From positions 1 to 34,443 of the forward strand of contig DZBS01000024.1 of assembly GCA_022729995.1 (NCBI GenBank): a stretch of 34,443 nt of DNA, in the 5' to 3' direction. The notes below the pieces were generated by a model. The model did no database searches. It saw only the letters and a program-made list of their open reading frames with translations, and had not been told where the DNA came from. Shown one piece after another: positions 15,695 to 22,684 of this stretch. A program made the translations under genes and the position numbers. The stretch is from Draconibacterium orientale (GTDB lineage: Bacteria; Bacteroidota; Bacteroidia; Bacteroidales; JAADGE01). Each line of letters begins with the position of its first letter. The first letter of the stretch is position 1.

Positions 15695-16081
15695 TTATAT
15701 AGCTGCATTTTTCTTAATCTGTTTAACGGTTTCGTAAAAATTTTTCATTAATTGAGGAATTAAAGAATTTATTTCAATTTTTTCAGTTTTTATCCATTGT
15801 TTTATTTCAGGTTCTATGTTAAAATTTGCTTTTATCGACCACGAAATTTTTCCTGTTTCAATATCTTCGTCGGTAATATCCGGATCGTCGCTAAAATCTA
15901 TATTCTCATCGTCATAATTAATTAAGTTTTTAGGAACATTAAATCCGAAACGATTTAGTAATGAAACGTTTTTGAAGTCTAACATTTCATTTCTAAAATC
16001 TATTTCAACGTTTTCGGGTTTTTCATTTTTTTGCAAAATTTCAACTAATTCTTTCCAATATATTTTGTTCGCTGTTTTCAT
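15695..16081 (-). CDS. brnA: BrnA-like antitoxin
   Basis: The 128-residue protein has an acidic, unstructured-looking middle (DDENIDFSDDPDITDEDIE) and a C-terminal segment ISWSIKANFNIEPEIKQWIK with following helices NSLIPQLMKNFYETV. That C-terminal part fits the ribbon-helix-helix-like BrnA domain, whose members have a pattern of the type lR-DPDVLeWFK and bind the toxin and the operator. The N-terminal 60 residues are longer than in many BrnA proteins. It starts 2 bp after the BrnT stop, as in other brnTA operons. Confidence 0.8.
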   Translation of the reverse strand: MKTANKIYWKELVEILQKNEKPENVEIDFRNEMLDFKNVSLLNRFGFNVPKNLINYDDENIDFSDDPDITDEDIETGKISWSIKANFNIEPEIKQWIKTEKIEINSLIPQLMKNFYETVKQIKKNAAI

Positions 16082-16083
16082 TT

Positions 16084-16365
16084 TTATAAATTTTTATAGT
16101 AATCATCTCGTTCTTTCTTACTTGCTGCTCTTGCAGAAATAATTCTTATAACATTTCCTCGTATTGTATATATAACAGATAATATCAAATCTATTGCAAT
16201 TCCAACAATTTTAAATCGTTGTTCTCCGTAGTCTTTTCGATTATCCGGAGTTTCAATTTTATTTTCATCTTTGAAAACATCTTTTGCTTGAATAAAATCG
16301 ACACCGTGTTTGTCAAGATTTGAATTGTTTTTAGTATTGTCCCATTCAAATTTTTTTTCTTCCAT
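16084..16365 (-). CDS. brnT: BrnT-like ribonuclease toxin
   Basis: The 93-residue protein has all BrnT family blocks: FEWDNTKNNSNLDKHGVDF, the downstream R-KDYGEQRFKIVG, VIYTIRGNVIRIISAR and a final KKERDDYY. BrnT is a RelE-like RNase whose activity is blocked by BrnA. The gene precedes brnA on the same strand with a 2-bp gap. The pair is flanked by the intact permease 3' end on one side and its duplicate on the other, so it looks like a recently acquired cassette. Confidence 0.92.
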   Translation of the reverse strand: MEEKKFEWDNTKNNSNLDKHGVDFIQAKDVFKDENKIETPDNRKDYGEQRFKIVGIAIDLILSVIYTIRGNVIRIISARAASKKERDDYYKNL

Positions 16366-16472
16366 TATACAAATTTAATAAATTTTATTTTAATTTGATA
16401 ATTTCATTTTTTGTGTAATTAAATATTTACTATTGAATTTGAAGCTCAAGTTTCATCTATATCTTTTGCAAA

Positions 16473-16500
16473 ATATCTAATATCTAACATCTAATGTCTT
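16473..16500. repeat. Heptanucleotide array ATATCTA-type
   Basis: Four units in register: ATATCTA, ATATCTA, ACATCTA and ATGTCTT. The array ends three bases from the permease stop codon, in the same relative place as the CTCATAT array beside the displaced permease end. Confidence 0.75.
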
Positions 16501-16502
16501 GA

Positions 16503-17603
16503 TTAATACCATTTAAAAATTTTCAATCCGATTGTAAAAGTAACAATTCCGATTCCGGAAAGAATTAATATCGATTTTAAAACTTGTAATATTCCGGCGC
16601 CTTCAATAAATATGCTTCTTACACCGTCGGTTAGTGTTGTGAGAGGTAAAGTTTGTATTACCGGAATTGCCCACGAAGGAAAATTCTGATAACTGAAAAA
16701 TATTCCGGAAAGCACCATCATGGGCATCGTGATTGCACTTATAAATCCGTTTCCCACTTGCGGATTTGATGTGCGCGATGCAATTAATATTGAAATTCCC
16801 ATGAATGCGAAATTTCCGCTTAGAATTACCAATATCAATCCAAAAATACTTCCCTGAATTTGAATATCGAATGCAAAATGTGCAAATATTATCAAAAACA
16901 ATGTATCTAAAAGTGTTAAAACTAAACGAGATACGATATTTGCCAACAGAAAATATGATTTTCGCATTGGTGTGGCAACCATTCTTCGCAGCAACTTTTT
17001 CGAGCGTTTTTCTATTAATCCGTAGCTTATTCCCCACAAAACGGAACTCATAATTCCCATGGCAATAAGTCCGGGAATCAGGAAATCGATATAACGAGTT
17101 CCAATTTTTGTGAGCGGAGAAATTACTTCGTTTTCACTGACTAATTTTGAATTATTGGAAATAGATGAAATTTCCAGAAACAATAATTTTGCTTCGGAGT
17201 TATGAGCATCGAACAAATAATCTATTTTGCCGTCTTTTTGTGTTAAAATCAATGAAATAATTCCGCGTTTTAGAAGAATTACGGCGTTATCCATATCTGT
17301 TTTTATAAAATTATAAGTTGTTTCACCGTTTGAATAATTTTTTATTGTTTTTGAATGAGTTTGATAGCCGTTTTCTTGCGATAATTTTGTGTTGCTGAAG
17401 ATATTATTCCAAATACTGTCTTTTTCTGCTTCTTCGGAAATCACAATTGCAATTTTTTTGTATTCGTGAGCTTGGTCGTTATTAAAAGCTATTCCCAAGC
17501 CTGCCGAAATTAATATCGGAAAAATAAACGACCAGAATAATGCGCCCGGTTCGCGGTAAAATTCTTTAAATTGAATTATTATGAGTTGTATGAAATGTTT
17601 CAC
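16503..17603 (-). CDS. ABC-2 type transporter permease
   Basis: The 366-residue membrane protein has one N-terminal helix (LFWSFIFPILISAGLGIAF), then a large extracytoplasmic domain at about 40-165. Five more helices follow in the C-terminal half, including the ABC2_membrane signature region with KSYFLLANIVSRLVLTLLD and PMMVLSGIFFSYQNFP. This is the YhgE/DrrB/NodJ-like exporter architecture. It is downstream of an ABC ATPase on the same strand, but 179 bp separate them, with a strong 18-bp palindrome and a heptamer array in between. It is probably the membrane part of a drug, lipid or polymer exporter; the substrate is unknown. Its last 151 bp are duplicated at 15456-15606. Confidence 0.92.
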   Translation of the reverse strand: MKHFIQLIIIQFKEFYREPGALFWSFIFPILISAGLGIAFNNDQAHEYKKIAIVISEEAEKDSIWNNIFSNTKLSQENGYQTHSKTIKNYSNGETTYNFIKTDMDNAVILLKRGIISLILTQKDGKIDYLFDAHNSEAKLLFLEISSISNNSKLVSENEVISPLTKIGTRYIDFLIPGLIAMGIMSSVLWGISYGLIEKRSKKLLRRMVATPMRKSYFLLANIVSRLVLTLLDTLFLIIFAHFAFDIQIQGSIFGLILVILSGNFAFMGISILIASRTSNPQVGNGFISAITMPMMVLSGIFFSYQNFPSWAIPVIQTLPLTTLTDGVRSIFIEGAGILQVLKSILILSGIGIVTFTIGLKIFKWY

Positions 17604-17635
17604 GTTTTTTTTGTTTTTTATGAATAAATTAATTG

Positions 17636-17671
17636 AATTAGGTATTTAAGAAATAAATAAATAAAGATATT
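17636..17671. repeat. Dispersed AT-rich element (15-mer plus 21-mer), copy 1
   Basis: AATTAGGTATTTAAG (17636-17650) is followed directly by a 21-mer beginning AAATAAATAAATAAAG. The same 21-mer (2 mismatches, same strand) occurs at 22884-22904, where the adjoining 15-mer is present in exact reverse complement. Confidence 0.55.
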
Positions 17672-17682
17672 ATAAATTTTTA

Positions 17683-17721
17683 ATTTCGATTAAAAGTCTC
17701 TACGAGACTTTTAATCGAAAT
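17683..17721. repeat. Perfect 18-bp palindrome with 3-nt loop between ABC genes
   Basis: Arms 17683-17700 (ATTTCGATTAAAAGTCTC) and 17704-17721 are exact complements around TAC. The hairpin lies between the ATPase and permease genes, both read on the minus strand. No T tract follows on the minus strand, so it is not a standard terminator. It could be an attenuating or mRNA-stabilising hairpin or a small dispersed palindromic element. Confidence 0.75.
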
Positions 17722-17731
17722 GTTTTTCTAA

Positions 17732-17780
17732 CAGCCAAAACTGCCAATATCTAAAAGCAAAAAGCAAAATGCCAAATGCC
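17732..17780. repeat. Heptanucleotide array AAATGCC/AAAAGCA-type
   Basis: Seven units in register: CAGCCAA, AACTGCC, AATATCT, AAAAGCA, AAAAGCA, AAATGCC and AAATGCC. It abuts the stop codon of the ABC ATPase (17783). Confidence 0.75.
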
Positions 17781-17782
17781 AA

Positions 17783-18718
17783 TTAATCTATTAATCTTCT
17801 TCCTGTTAGCGAAATAAATAAATCGTCTAAAGTTAATCTTCTGCAAATTAAGTTTTTTGCAGTAAGATTATTTTCTTTCAAATAGTTGAGAATTTTTGGC
17901 AAAATATCAACAATACTTTTCACGAAAAGAGTAACTTTTTTTGTTTTATCGTTTTTTGTTTGTTCAAAAATTTCTTTAGATTCAAAATTGAATTTTTCAA
18001 AATCCGTATTTAATTCAAATTCAATTATTTCGCTGCTTTTGCTGTGCGATAAAAGTTCGTCGAGAGTTCCTTGTGTAAGAATTTTACCCGAATCCATAAT
18101 CACAATTCTGTCGCATAATTGCTCGGCTTCTTCCATGTAATGTGTGGTTAAAATCATCGACGTATTTTCTTCGCTTTTTAGTTTATGAAGAATACTCCAA
18201 ATTTCTCTTCTTGCAGTTGGGTCAAGGCCTGTAGTTGGTTCGTCGAGCAAAAGAATTTCGGGTTTGTTGAGAAGAGCAACTCCCAATGCAAGTCTTTGTC
18301 GTTGTCCGCCCGAAAGATTTTCGGTATATGATTTTAGTTTTTCTCTAAGATCTATCAAATCTATAATTTCTTCGATTCGCGAATTTGGTAAATTATAGAA
18401 ACTTGCAAATAATTTGAGTGTTTCCCAAACCGTAACTTTGTCGATAAACCTTGTTTCTTGAAATGAAATTCCAAGAATTTTTTGCAATTCGTGCGAATGG
18501 TTATCCCATTTTTTATTTTTAATAAGAATTTCGCCCGAGTCGGGTTTTTGAATTCCTTCAATCATTTCAATCATTGTAGTTTTTCCGGCACCGTTTGGTC
18601 CGAGCAAAGCAAGAAATTCACCCGAATGAATTTCGAGATTAACGCCATTTACTGCTTTTACTTGTTTGAACGATTTGTAAATGTTTGAAGCTTTTATAAT
18701 TAGATTTTTTTCTGCCAC
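17783..18718 (-). CDS. ABC transporter ATP-binding protein (DrrA/CcmA-like)
   Basis: The 311-residue ATPase has Walker A GPNGAGKTT, a Q-loop in GISFQETRF, the signature LSGGQRQRLALG, Walker B ILLLDEPTTGLD and H-loop TTHYMEEAE. A C-terminal extension (about 230-311) ends LTLDDLFISLTGRRL, typical of ATPases paired with ABC-2 permeases of drug exporters. I chose the GTG at 18718. The longer frame would begin at a TTG (18742) that lies inside the TATCTTTG promoter box and cannot be in the transcript. The permease follows after 179 bp on the same strand. Confidence 0.92.
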   Translation of the reverse strand: MAEKNLIIKASNIYKSFKQVKAVNGVNLEIHSGEFLALLGPNGAGKTTMIEMIEGIQKPDSGEILIKNKKWDNHSHELQKILGISFQETRFIDKVTVWETLKLFASFYNLPNSRIEEIIDLIDLREKLKSYTENLSGGQRQRLALGVALLNKPEILLLDEPTTGLDPTARREIWSILHKLKSEENTSMILTTHYMEEAEQLCDRIVIMDSGKILTQGTLDELLSHSKSSEIIEFELNTDFEKFNFESKEIFEQTKNDKTKKVTLFVKSIVDILPKILNYLKENNLTAKNLICRRLTLDDLFISLTGRRLID

Positions 18719-18739
18719 AGTTTTAATATTTATTTTGTG

Positions 18740-18747
18740 CAAAGATA
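18740..18747 (-). promoter_or_regulatory. Promoter -7 box TATCTTTG for the ABC exporter
   Basis: TATCTTTG on the minus strand fits TAnnTTTG. Transcription would start near 18733, about 15 nt before the GTG at 18718. This position decides the start codon of the ATPase. Confidence 0.65.
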
Positions 18748-18957
18748 AAATTTAATGTTGATGAAATTATTTTGCTAATTATAAATTATTTAGAAATATA
18801 TAATAATTGAACTAAAATTATTTCCTTTAAAAATATTCTTTTTTGAATAAATAGTTTTATAAAGCTTATTTTCAAAAAAAAACTTATTTGGAAAAATATT
18901 TTTTAATATTGATATTTACAGAAACATAAAATTAATTTCTTATCTAAAATTATTACA

Positions 18958-19336
18958 ATGAGTTTTATGATGATTATTGCAATTTTATTCTTTTTTTGCA
19001 GCTTGTATTTTTTATACAATTGGAGTTTGGGCAGAGAAAATGCAAAAAAGATTAAAAACTTGGCATTTAATTGTATTTTGGTTAGGTTTTGTATGCGACA
19101 CAACCGGAACCGGAGCTATGGGAATATTGACCGGAAGTCTTATTCAATATAACTTTCACGGATTAACGGGTTTACTTGCAATCTTGCTTATGCTGTTTCA
19201 TGCAATTTGGGCAACAATTGTTGTTGTGAAAAAAGATGAAACAATGATTTTAAAGTTTCATAAATTGAGTTTCGTAGTTTGGTTAATTTGGCTTGTTCCA
19301 ATGATTACCGGAATGATTTTAGGTTCTGATGTTTAG
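18958..19336 (+). pseudogene. HsmA-like membrane protein (TIGR03987 type), frameshifted at a T7 run
   Basis: The family protein has about 125 residues and four helices. The N-terminus reads MSFMMIIAILFFF in one frame from the ATG at 18958. The rest (AACIFYTIGVWAEKMQKRLK, WHLIVFWLGFVCDTTGTGAM, FHKLSFVVWLIWLVPMITG) reads in the next frame after the run of seven T at 18991-18997. Removing one T joins them into a 125-residue protein of normal family layout. Without that, a start at the TTG at 18977 would still give 119 residues, losing only the first helix start. The cause may be a real mutation, a phase-variable run, or a sequencing error. The family's function is poorly known. Confidence 0.6.
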
Positions 19337-19423
19337 TAAAATTTATATTATTTTTTTTGTTTTTTGAGTTTACAATTTGAATTTGAGAGATATATTTTAA
19401 ATAGGAATATCTTCTCAAAATTA

Positions 19424-19431
19424 TATATTTG
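19424..19431 (+). promoter_or_regulatory. Promoter -7 box TATATTTG for the GtrA-TSUP genes
   Basis: TATATTTG fits TAnnTTTG, 47 bp upstream of the GtrA start. No -33 TTTG was found at the usual distance. Confidence 0.45.
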
Positions 19432-19478
19432 CATTATTAAAATCGTCAGAAAAACAATATAAATTATTTATATTATTC

Positions 19479-19955
19479 ATGGAGTTTAAATTTATTACGC
19501 AAAGCCGATATTGGTTATATTTTAAAAATATATCAGATATAAAAAAGCAGTTTATTAAATTTGTTTTAATCGGTTCTACCGCTGTTTTAGCAGATTTGAG
19601 TGTTTATTATATTCTTCTGAATTTGTTTCCCGAAAAAATTATTAGAGTTAACAATGAAGTTTATGCAAAAGCAATATCGTTTGTCTGCGGAATGGCTGTT
19701 ACATATACTTTTAACAAATATTGGACATGGAAAATTAAAACACGTTCAAATGTTAGAGTTATAAAATTTGTTGTTTTATACGGAACTTCAATGTTAATAA
19801 ATGTTGGCGTTAACTCCGCTTTAATTGCATATTTACACAAAACGCCTTTTTATAATGATATTCCTTTTAAATATTTAATTGCATTTATCGGAGCAACCGG
19901 AATAAGTTCAATTATGAATTTTGCAGGACAAAAATTTTGGGTTTTTAAATCGTAA
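19479..19955 (+). CDS. GtrA-like membrane protein
   Basis: The 158-residue protein has four membrane helices in the GtrA pattern: FIKFVLIGSTAVLADLSVYY, AKAISFVCGMAVTYTFNKYWTW (residues in two parts), a third helix near 95-118, and a final helix with MNFAGQKFWVF. The NKYWTW and NFAGQKFWVF endings of helices 2 and 4 are the family's hallmark. GtrA proteins are thought to flip or transport lipid-linked sugars during cell-surface polysaccharide modification. No glycosyltransferase lies nearby, so the substrate is unknown. The TSUP gene starts 9 bp after it. Confidence 0.9.
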   Translation: MEFKFITQSRYWLYFKNISDIKKQFIKFVLIGSTAVLADLSVYYILLNLFPEKIIRVNNEVYAKAISFVCGMAVTYTFNKYWTWKIKTRSNVRVIKFVVLYGTSMLINVGVNSALIAYLHKTPFYNDIPFKYLIAFIGATGISSIMNFAGQKFWVFKS

Positions 19956-19964
19956 TAAATTTTT

Positions 19965-20333
19965 ATGAATTTAACAGTTATATTAATATTAGTAATTATC
20001 GGATTATTTACCGGTGCATTTGCCGGAGTTTTGGGTATTGGCGGCGGTTTAATAATGATTCCGGCTTTAATATTTTTTCTTGGTTACAGCCAACATCAAG
20101 CAATCGGAACAAGTTTGGCGGTTATGCTTCCGCCAATTGGATTTTTTGCAGCATACAATTATTACAAAGCAGGTTTTGTAGATATAAAATATTCTCTTAT
20201 TATTGCTGCCGCATTTATGGTCGGCAGTTTTTTTACATCAAAAATTGCAATTAATATTCCCGAAAATGCTGTAAGAAAAGCATTTAGTGTTTTACTTGTA
20301 ATTGTTGCAATAAAAATGTTTTTCTCAAAATAG
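19965..20333 (+). CDS. TauE/SafE (TSUP) family transporter, half-size
   Basis: The 122-residue protein has one TSUP repeat: helix 1 (VILILVIIGLFTGAFAGVLG), the conserved IGGGLIMIPALIF, then GYSQHQAIGTSLAVMLP, and two further helices. Typical TSUP proteins carry two such repeats (about 240-270 residues); single-repeat versions exist and would need to dimerise. Members export or import organosulfur compounds, sulfite or related anions. It is 9 bp downstream of gtrA and 95 bp upstream of the carbonic anhydrase. Confidence 0.88.
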   Translation: MNLTVILILVIIGLFTGAFAGVLGIGGGLIMIPALIFFLGYSQHQAIGTSLAVMLPPIGFFAAYNYYKAGFVDIKYSLIIAAAFMVGSFFTSKIAINIPENAVRKAFSVLLVIVAIKMFFSK

Positions 20334-20428
20334 TTTTTCAAGAAAATATATATAATTTGAAGGTTCAATTTATTTGAAGTTTTCGAGTTTATAATTTTTT
20401 GTAATTTAAAATATCAATATAAAAAATA

Positions 20429-20971
20429 ATGAATAAGTTAGTTAAAATAAATAGTTCCGAAGATATTTTTCCGGAATACAGAAATACTCCAATTTCTTTG
20501 CTTTTAGAATATCACAATTTGAATCGCGAATACGAAACATATTCGCAAGCCGAACTTCTTGTGGGAATGTGCATGGATAACAGAAAACATTTACATATTC
20601 CCGACAATTTTGCATTTATTATCAGATCCGGCGGAGCAAATTTACGTTACAGCGAATTTAAAGTTTCATATTCTATTGCTGTGGGCGGTGTTAAACATAT
20701 TGCTTTAATTGGTCATGATAATTGCGGAATGGTGAATTTATTGGCAAGAAAAGATATTTTTATTAACGGACTTGTTGAAAACGCCGGTTGGAAAATTGAA
20801 ACCGCCGAAGCTCATTTCAACAGGTTTTCTCCTTTATTTGAAATTGGAAATGAATTGGAATTTGTTGAAAGCGAAGCAAAAAGACTCAGACTTCAATTTC
20901 CAAAAGTTACAATTGCACCAATGATGTATAAATTGGAAGATAATAATTTGTATTTGCTTAATGAATCATAG
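20429..20971 (+). CDS. Beta-class carbonic anhydrase-like protein
   Basis: The 180-residue protein shows the beta-CA zinc set: Cys in GMCMDNR (the C-x-D-x-R dyad), then RSGGANLR, then HDNCGM giving His and the second Cys. These would coordinate Zn2+ and interconvert CO2 and bicarbonate. The region after HDNCGM is shorter than in classical enzymes, and the C-terminus (IAPMMYKLEDNNLYLL) replaces the usual V-GAxYDxxTG block. It is therefore a divergent subgroup, perhaps with a different substrate. The mntP start follows after 8 bp, suggesting co-transcription. Confidence 0.85.
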   Translation: MNKLVKINSSEDIFPEYRNTPISLLLEYHNLNREYETYSQAELLVGMCMDNRKHLHIPDNFAFIIRSGGANLRYSEFKVSYSIAVGGVKHIALIGHDNCGMVNLLARKDIFINGLVENAGWKIETAEAHFNRFSPLFEIGNELEFVESEAKRLRLQFPKVTIAPMMYKLEDNNLYLLNES

Positions 20972-20979
20972 ATTTTTAA

Positions 20980-21543
20980 ATGGATTTACTTACAATTTTT
21001 TTAATAGGACTCGGACTAACCGGCGATACTTTGGCTGTTTCTGTTTCAACGGGGCTTTCAATTACTAAAATTCGTTTTTTTCAGGCTGTGAAAATTGCAA
21101 TTGTTCTTGCCGTTTTTCAAGGTTTAATGCCTTTGCTCGGTTGGTTTTTGGGAATTCAAATTAAGGAATATATTATCAATATCGATCATTGGCTTGCATT
21201 TATACTTTTACTGGCAATTGGCGGAAAAATGATTCTTGAAACTTTTAAAGACCAAGAAGAAAGAAAAGAATTCAATCCTCTTAAAACATCTGTATTAATA
21301 GGCATTTCAATTGCAACAAGTATTGATGCTTTGGTTGTTGGTATTAGTTTTGGATTTATTGATGTAAATATTCTTTTAGCTGTGGCAATTATTGGATTTC
21401 TAACTTTTTTTGTTTCCATGACAGGTGTTTTTATAGGAAAAAAAACAGGAAGTTTATTCGGAAAAAAAGTTGAAATAATTGGCGGAATTATTTTAATATT
21501 AATTGGAACAAGAATATTAATTGAACATTTATTTTTTCAATAA
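20980..21543 (+). CDS. mntP: MntP-family manganese efflux pump
   Basis: The 187-residue protein has six predicted helices in two three-helix halves with the paired acidic motifs GLTGDTLAVSVSTGL (first half) and GISIATSIDALVVGISFGF (second half). It also has GWFLGIQIKEYI and GKKTGSLFGKKVEIIGGIIL. MntP exports Mn2+ to prevent intoxication. The length matches the family (about 185-195). It starts 8 bp after the carbonic-anhydrase stop. I looked for a yybP-ykoY-type Mn riboswitch upstream and saw none; the short gap excludes one directly before it. Confidence 0.9.
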   Translation: MDLLTIFLIGLGLTGDTLAVSVSTGLSITKIRFFQAVKIAIVLAVFQGLMPLLGWFLGIQIKEYIINIDHWLAFILLLAIGGKMILETFKDQEERKEFNPLKTSVLIGISIATSIDALVVGISFGFIDVNILLAVAIIGFLTFFVSMTGVFIGKKTGSLFGKKVEIIGGIILILIGTRILIEHLFFQ

Positions 21544-21598
21544 AAAAAACTTCAGTTTACAATAATTGTCTTTTAAAATAAATTACTGTAAACTGAAG
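21541..21598 (-). terminator. Terminator of corA built on the ACTGnnn array
   Basis: GTAAACTGAAG (21588-21598) pairs exactly with CTTCAGTTTAC (21550-21560) over 11 bp with a 27-nt loop. On the minus strand the stem is followed by eight T. It lies just after the corA stop. Confidence 0.75.
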
Positions 21599-21630
21599 AT
21601 TGAAGACTGCCAACTGCCAACTGCCGACTT
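21585..21630. repeat. Heptanucleotide array ACTGCCA-type
   Basis: Six units in register: ACTGTAA, ACTGAAG, ATTGAAG, ACTGCCA, ACTGCCA and ACTGCCG, then ACTT, ending one base from the corA stop codon. Its first two units form one arm of the corA terminator. Confidence 0.85.
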
Positions 21631-21631
21631 A

Positions 21632-22561
21632 TTAATGCCACTGTTTTTTTCTTATCAAAATAACACCGATTATTGAGAAAATTGCTGAAACTCCCAAAAT
21701 TGCCGGAAATGCAAAATTTGAATTTTCCATAAAATTTGGAACATTCATTCCAAACATACTCGAAATTAATGTGGGAATCATTAAAATTATTGAAATAACC
21801 GTTAGTTGTTTCATCACAACATTCAAATTATTTGAAATTACCGAAGCAAAAGCGTCCATCATTCCGCTTTGAATATCGGAATAAATTTGTGCCATTTCAA
21901 GAGCTTGCTTATTTTCAATTAAAGCGTCTTCCAATAAATCTTCATTAATTTCTGTTGTAATTTTTTTTGAATTTCTGAGTTTTGCCAGCACAATTTCATT
22001 TGCTTTTATTGAAGTGATAAAATACACAAGGCATTTTTCCATTTTAAGCAATTTATTCAATTCTCTGTTTTTAATAGATTTTTCAAGGTCTTGCTCAATT
22101 AGAGAAGTCATTTGATTTATCTGTTTCAAATATTTCAAATAAATATTTCCTGAGCGATGAAATAATCTTAAAATAAAATTTATTTTATCGGATATTTGTC
22201 TGTATTGTTCTCTGTTTGAATGAGATTGAGCCGTAGGTAAAATTTCGTTATTCTGTAAGCAAAGTGTAAGTGTAAAATCTTCTGTCATAAATATTCCCAG
22301 CGGAAGAGTATGAAAAGGAACGCCGTTATTTGAACTTTCAACCGGAATTCGCATAATTACAACCGACCAATCGTCGTCAAATTCCAAACGCGGTCTTTCG
22401 TCGGGGTCTAAAATGTCTTGAATTATATCTTCGGGAAGTTGAAATTCTGATGATAATCTTAGAATTTCTTCGTTTGTGGGAGCTATTACATTTACCCAAC
22501 TGCTTTTATTTACTTGGAGAATTTCTTCATATCCGCCAAATGTCTTAAAAATTTTAATCAT
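21632..22561 (-). CDS. corA: CorA-family Mg2+/Co2+ transporter
   Basis: The 309-residue protein has a large cytoplasmic alpha/beta domain (about 1-240: TLPLGIFMTEDFTLTLCLQN, a long helix with NREQYRQISDKINFILRLF). Two C-terminal helices carry the invariant GMN at 271-273 (SSMFGMNVPNF) and a basic end RKKQWH. The loop after GMN (VPNFMEN) replaces the commoner MPEL. CorA forms a pentameric Mg2+ channel gated by cytoplasmic Mg2+. The start at 22561 is preceded by a strong AGGAGG seven bases upstream, unusual in this genome. That SD lies in one of two alternative hairpins described separately, so translation is likely regulated. The gene is convergent with mntP. Confidence 0.93.
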   Translation of the reverse strand: MIKIFKTFGGYEEILQVNKSSWVNVIAPTNEEILRLSSEFQLPEDIIQDILDPDERPRLEFDDDWSVVIMRIPVESSNNGVPFHTLPLGIFMTEDFTLTLCLQNNEILPTAQSHSNREQYRQISDKINFILRLFHRSGNIYLKYLKQINQMTSLIEQDLEKSIKNRELNKLLKMEKCLVYFITSIKANEIVLAKLRNSKKITTEINEDLLEDALIENKQALEMAQIYSDIQSGMMDAFASVISNNLNVVMKQLTVISIILMIPTLISSMFGMNVPNFMENSNFAFPAILGVSAIFSIIGVILIRKKQWH

Positions 22562-22568
22562 TTTTATT

Positions 22569-22614
22569 CCTCCTTACATTAATCTGTAAGGAAAAAACTT
22601 TGAAGTTCCTTACA
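22569..22614 (-). promoter_or_regulatory. Mutually exclusive hairpins controlling the corA ribosome-binding site
   Basis: In mRNA order: segment A TGTAAGGAA (22614-22606), segment B TTCCTTACA (22593-22585), segment C TGTAAGGAGG (22578-22569) containing the SD. A pairs with B over 9 bp, leaving the SD free. The CCTTACA part of B pairs with TGTAAGG of C over 7 bp with a 6-nt loop GATTAA, burying the AAGG of the SD. Both cannot form at once. The stop codon of the upstream leader ORF lies within A. All pairings are read directly from the sequence; regulation is inferred. Confidence 0.75.
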
Positions 22615-22660
22615 AATTCATTAATAATTTTTTTCTACTGTGATAAGGGCCTTCGTCCAT
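22610..22660 (-). CDS. Leader peptide ORF upstream of corA
   Basis: ATG to TAA encodes 16 residues, MDEGPYHSRKKLLMNL. It begins about 18 nt after the predicted transcription start and follows an A-rich stretch. The stop TAA (22612-22610) lies inside hairpin segment A. The order acidic residues, proline, then basic and hydrophobic residues resembles the MgtL leader peptide of enterobacteria (MEP..., then RRRL), whose translation senses Mg2+. It is too short for coding statistics; the call rests on its position, the overlap with the hairpin switch, and this residue pattern. Confidence 0.6.
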   Translation of the reverse strand: MDEGPYHSRKKLLMNL

Positions 22661-22684
22661 TGCTTTTTATTTTAAAAATTTATG

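Noticed and set aside
16603-17037. Open frame of 144 codons on the same strand as the permease
   Set aside because: It overlaps the permease entirely in another frame, has no recognisable motifs and a biased composition expected from a shadow frame.
18740-18742. TTG as start of the ABC ATPase
   Set aside because: It lies inside the TATCTTTG promoter box; the GTG at 18718 is downstream of the likely transcription start and fits the family.
20334-20979. yybP-ykoY-type Mn riboswitch before mntP or terC
   Set aside because: No conserved aptamer blocks were recognised; mntP follows the previous gene by 8 bp and the terC leader is only about 20 nt.
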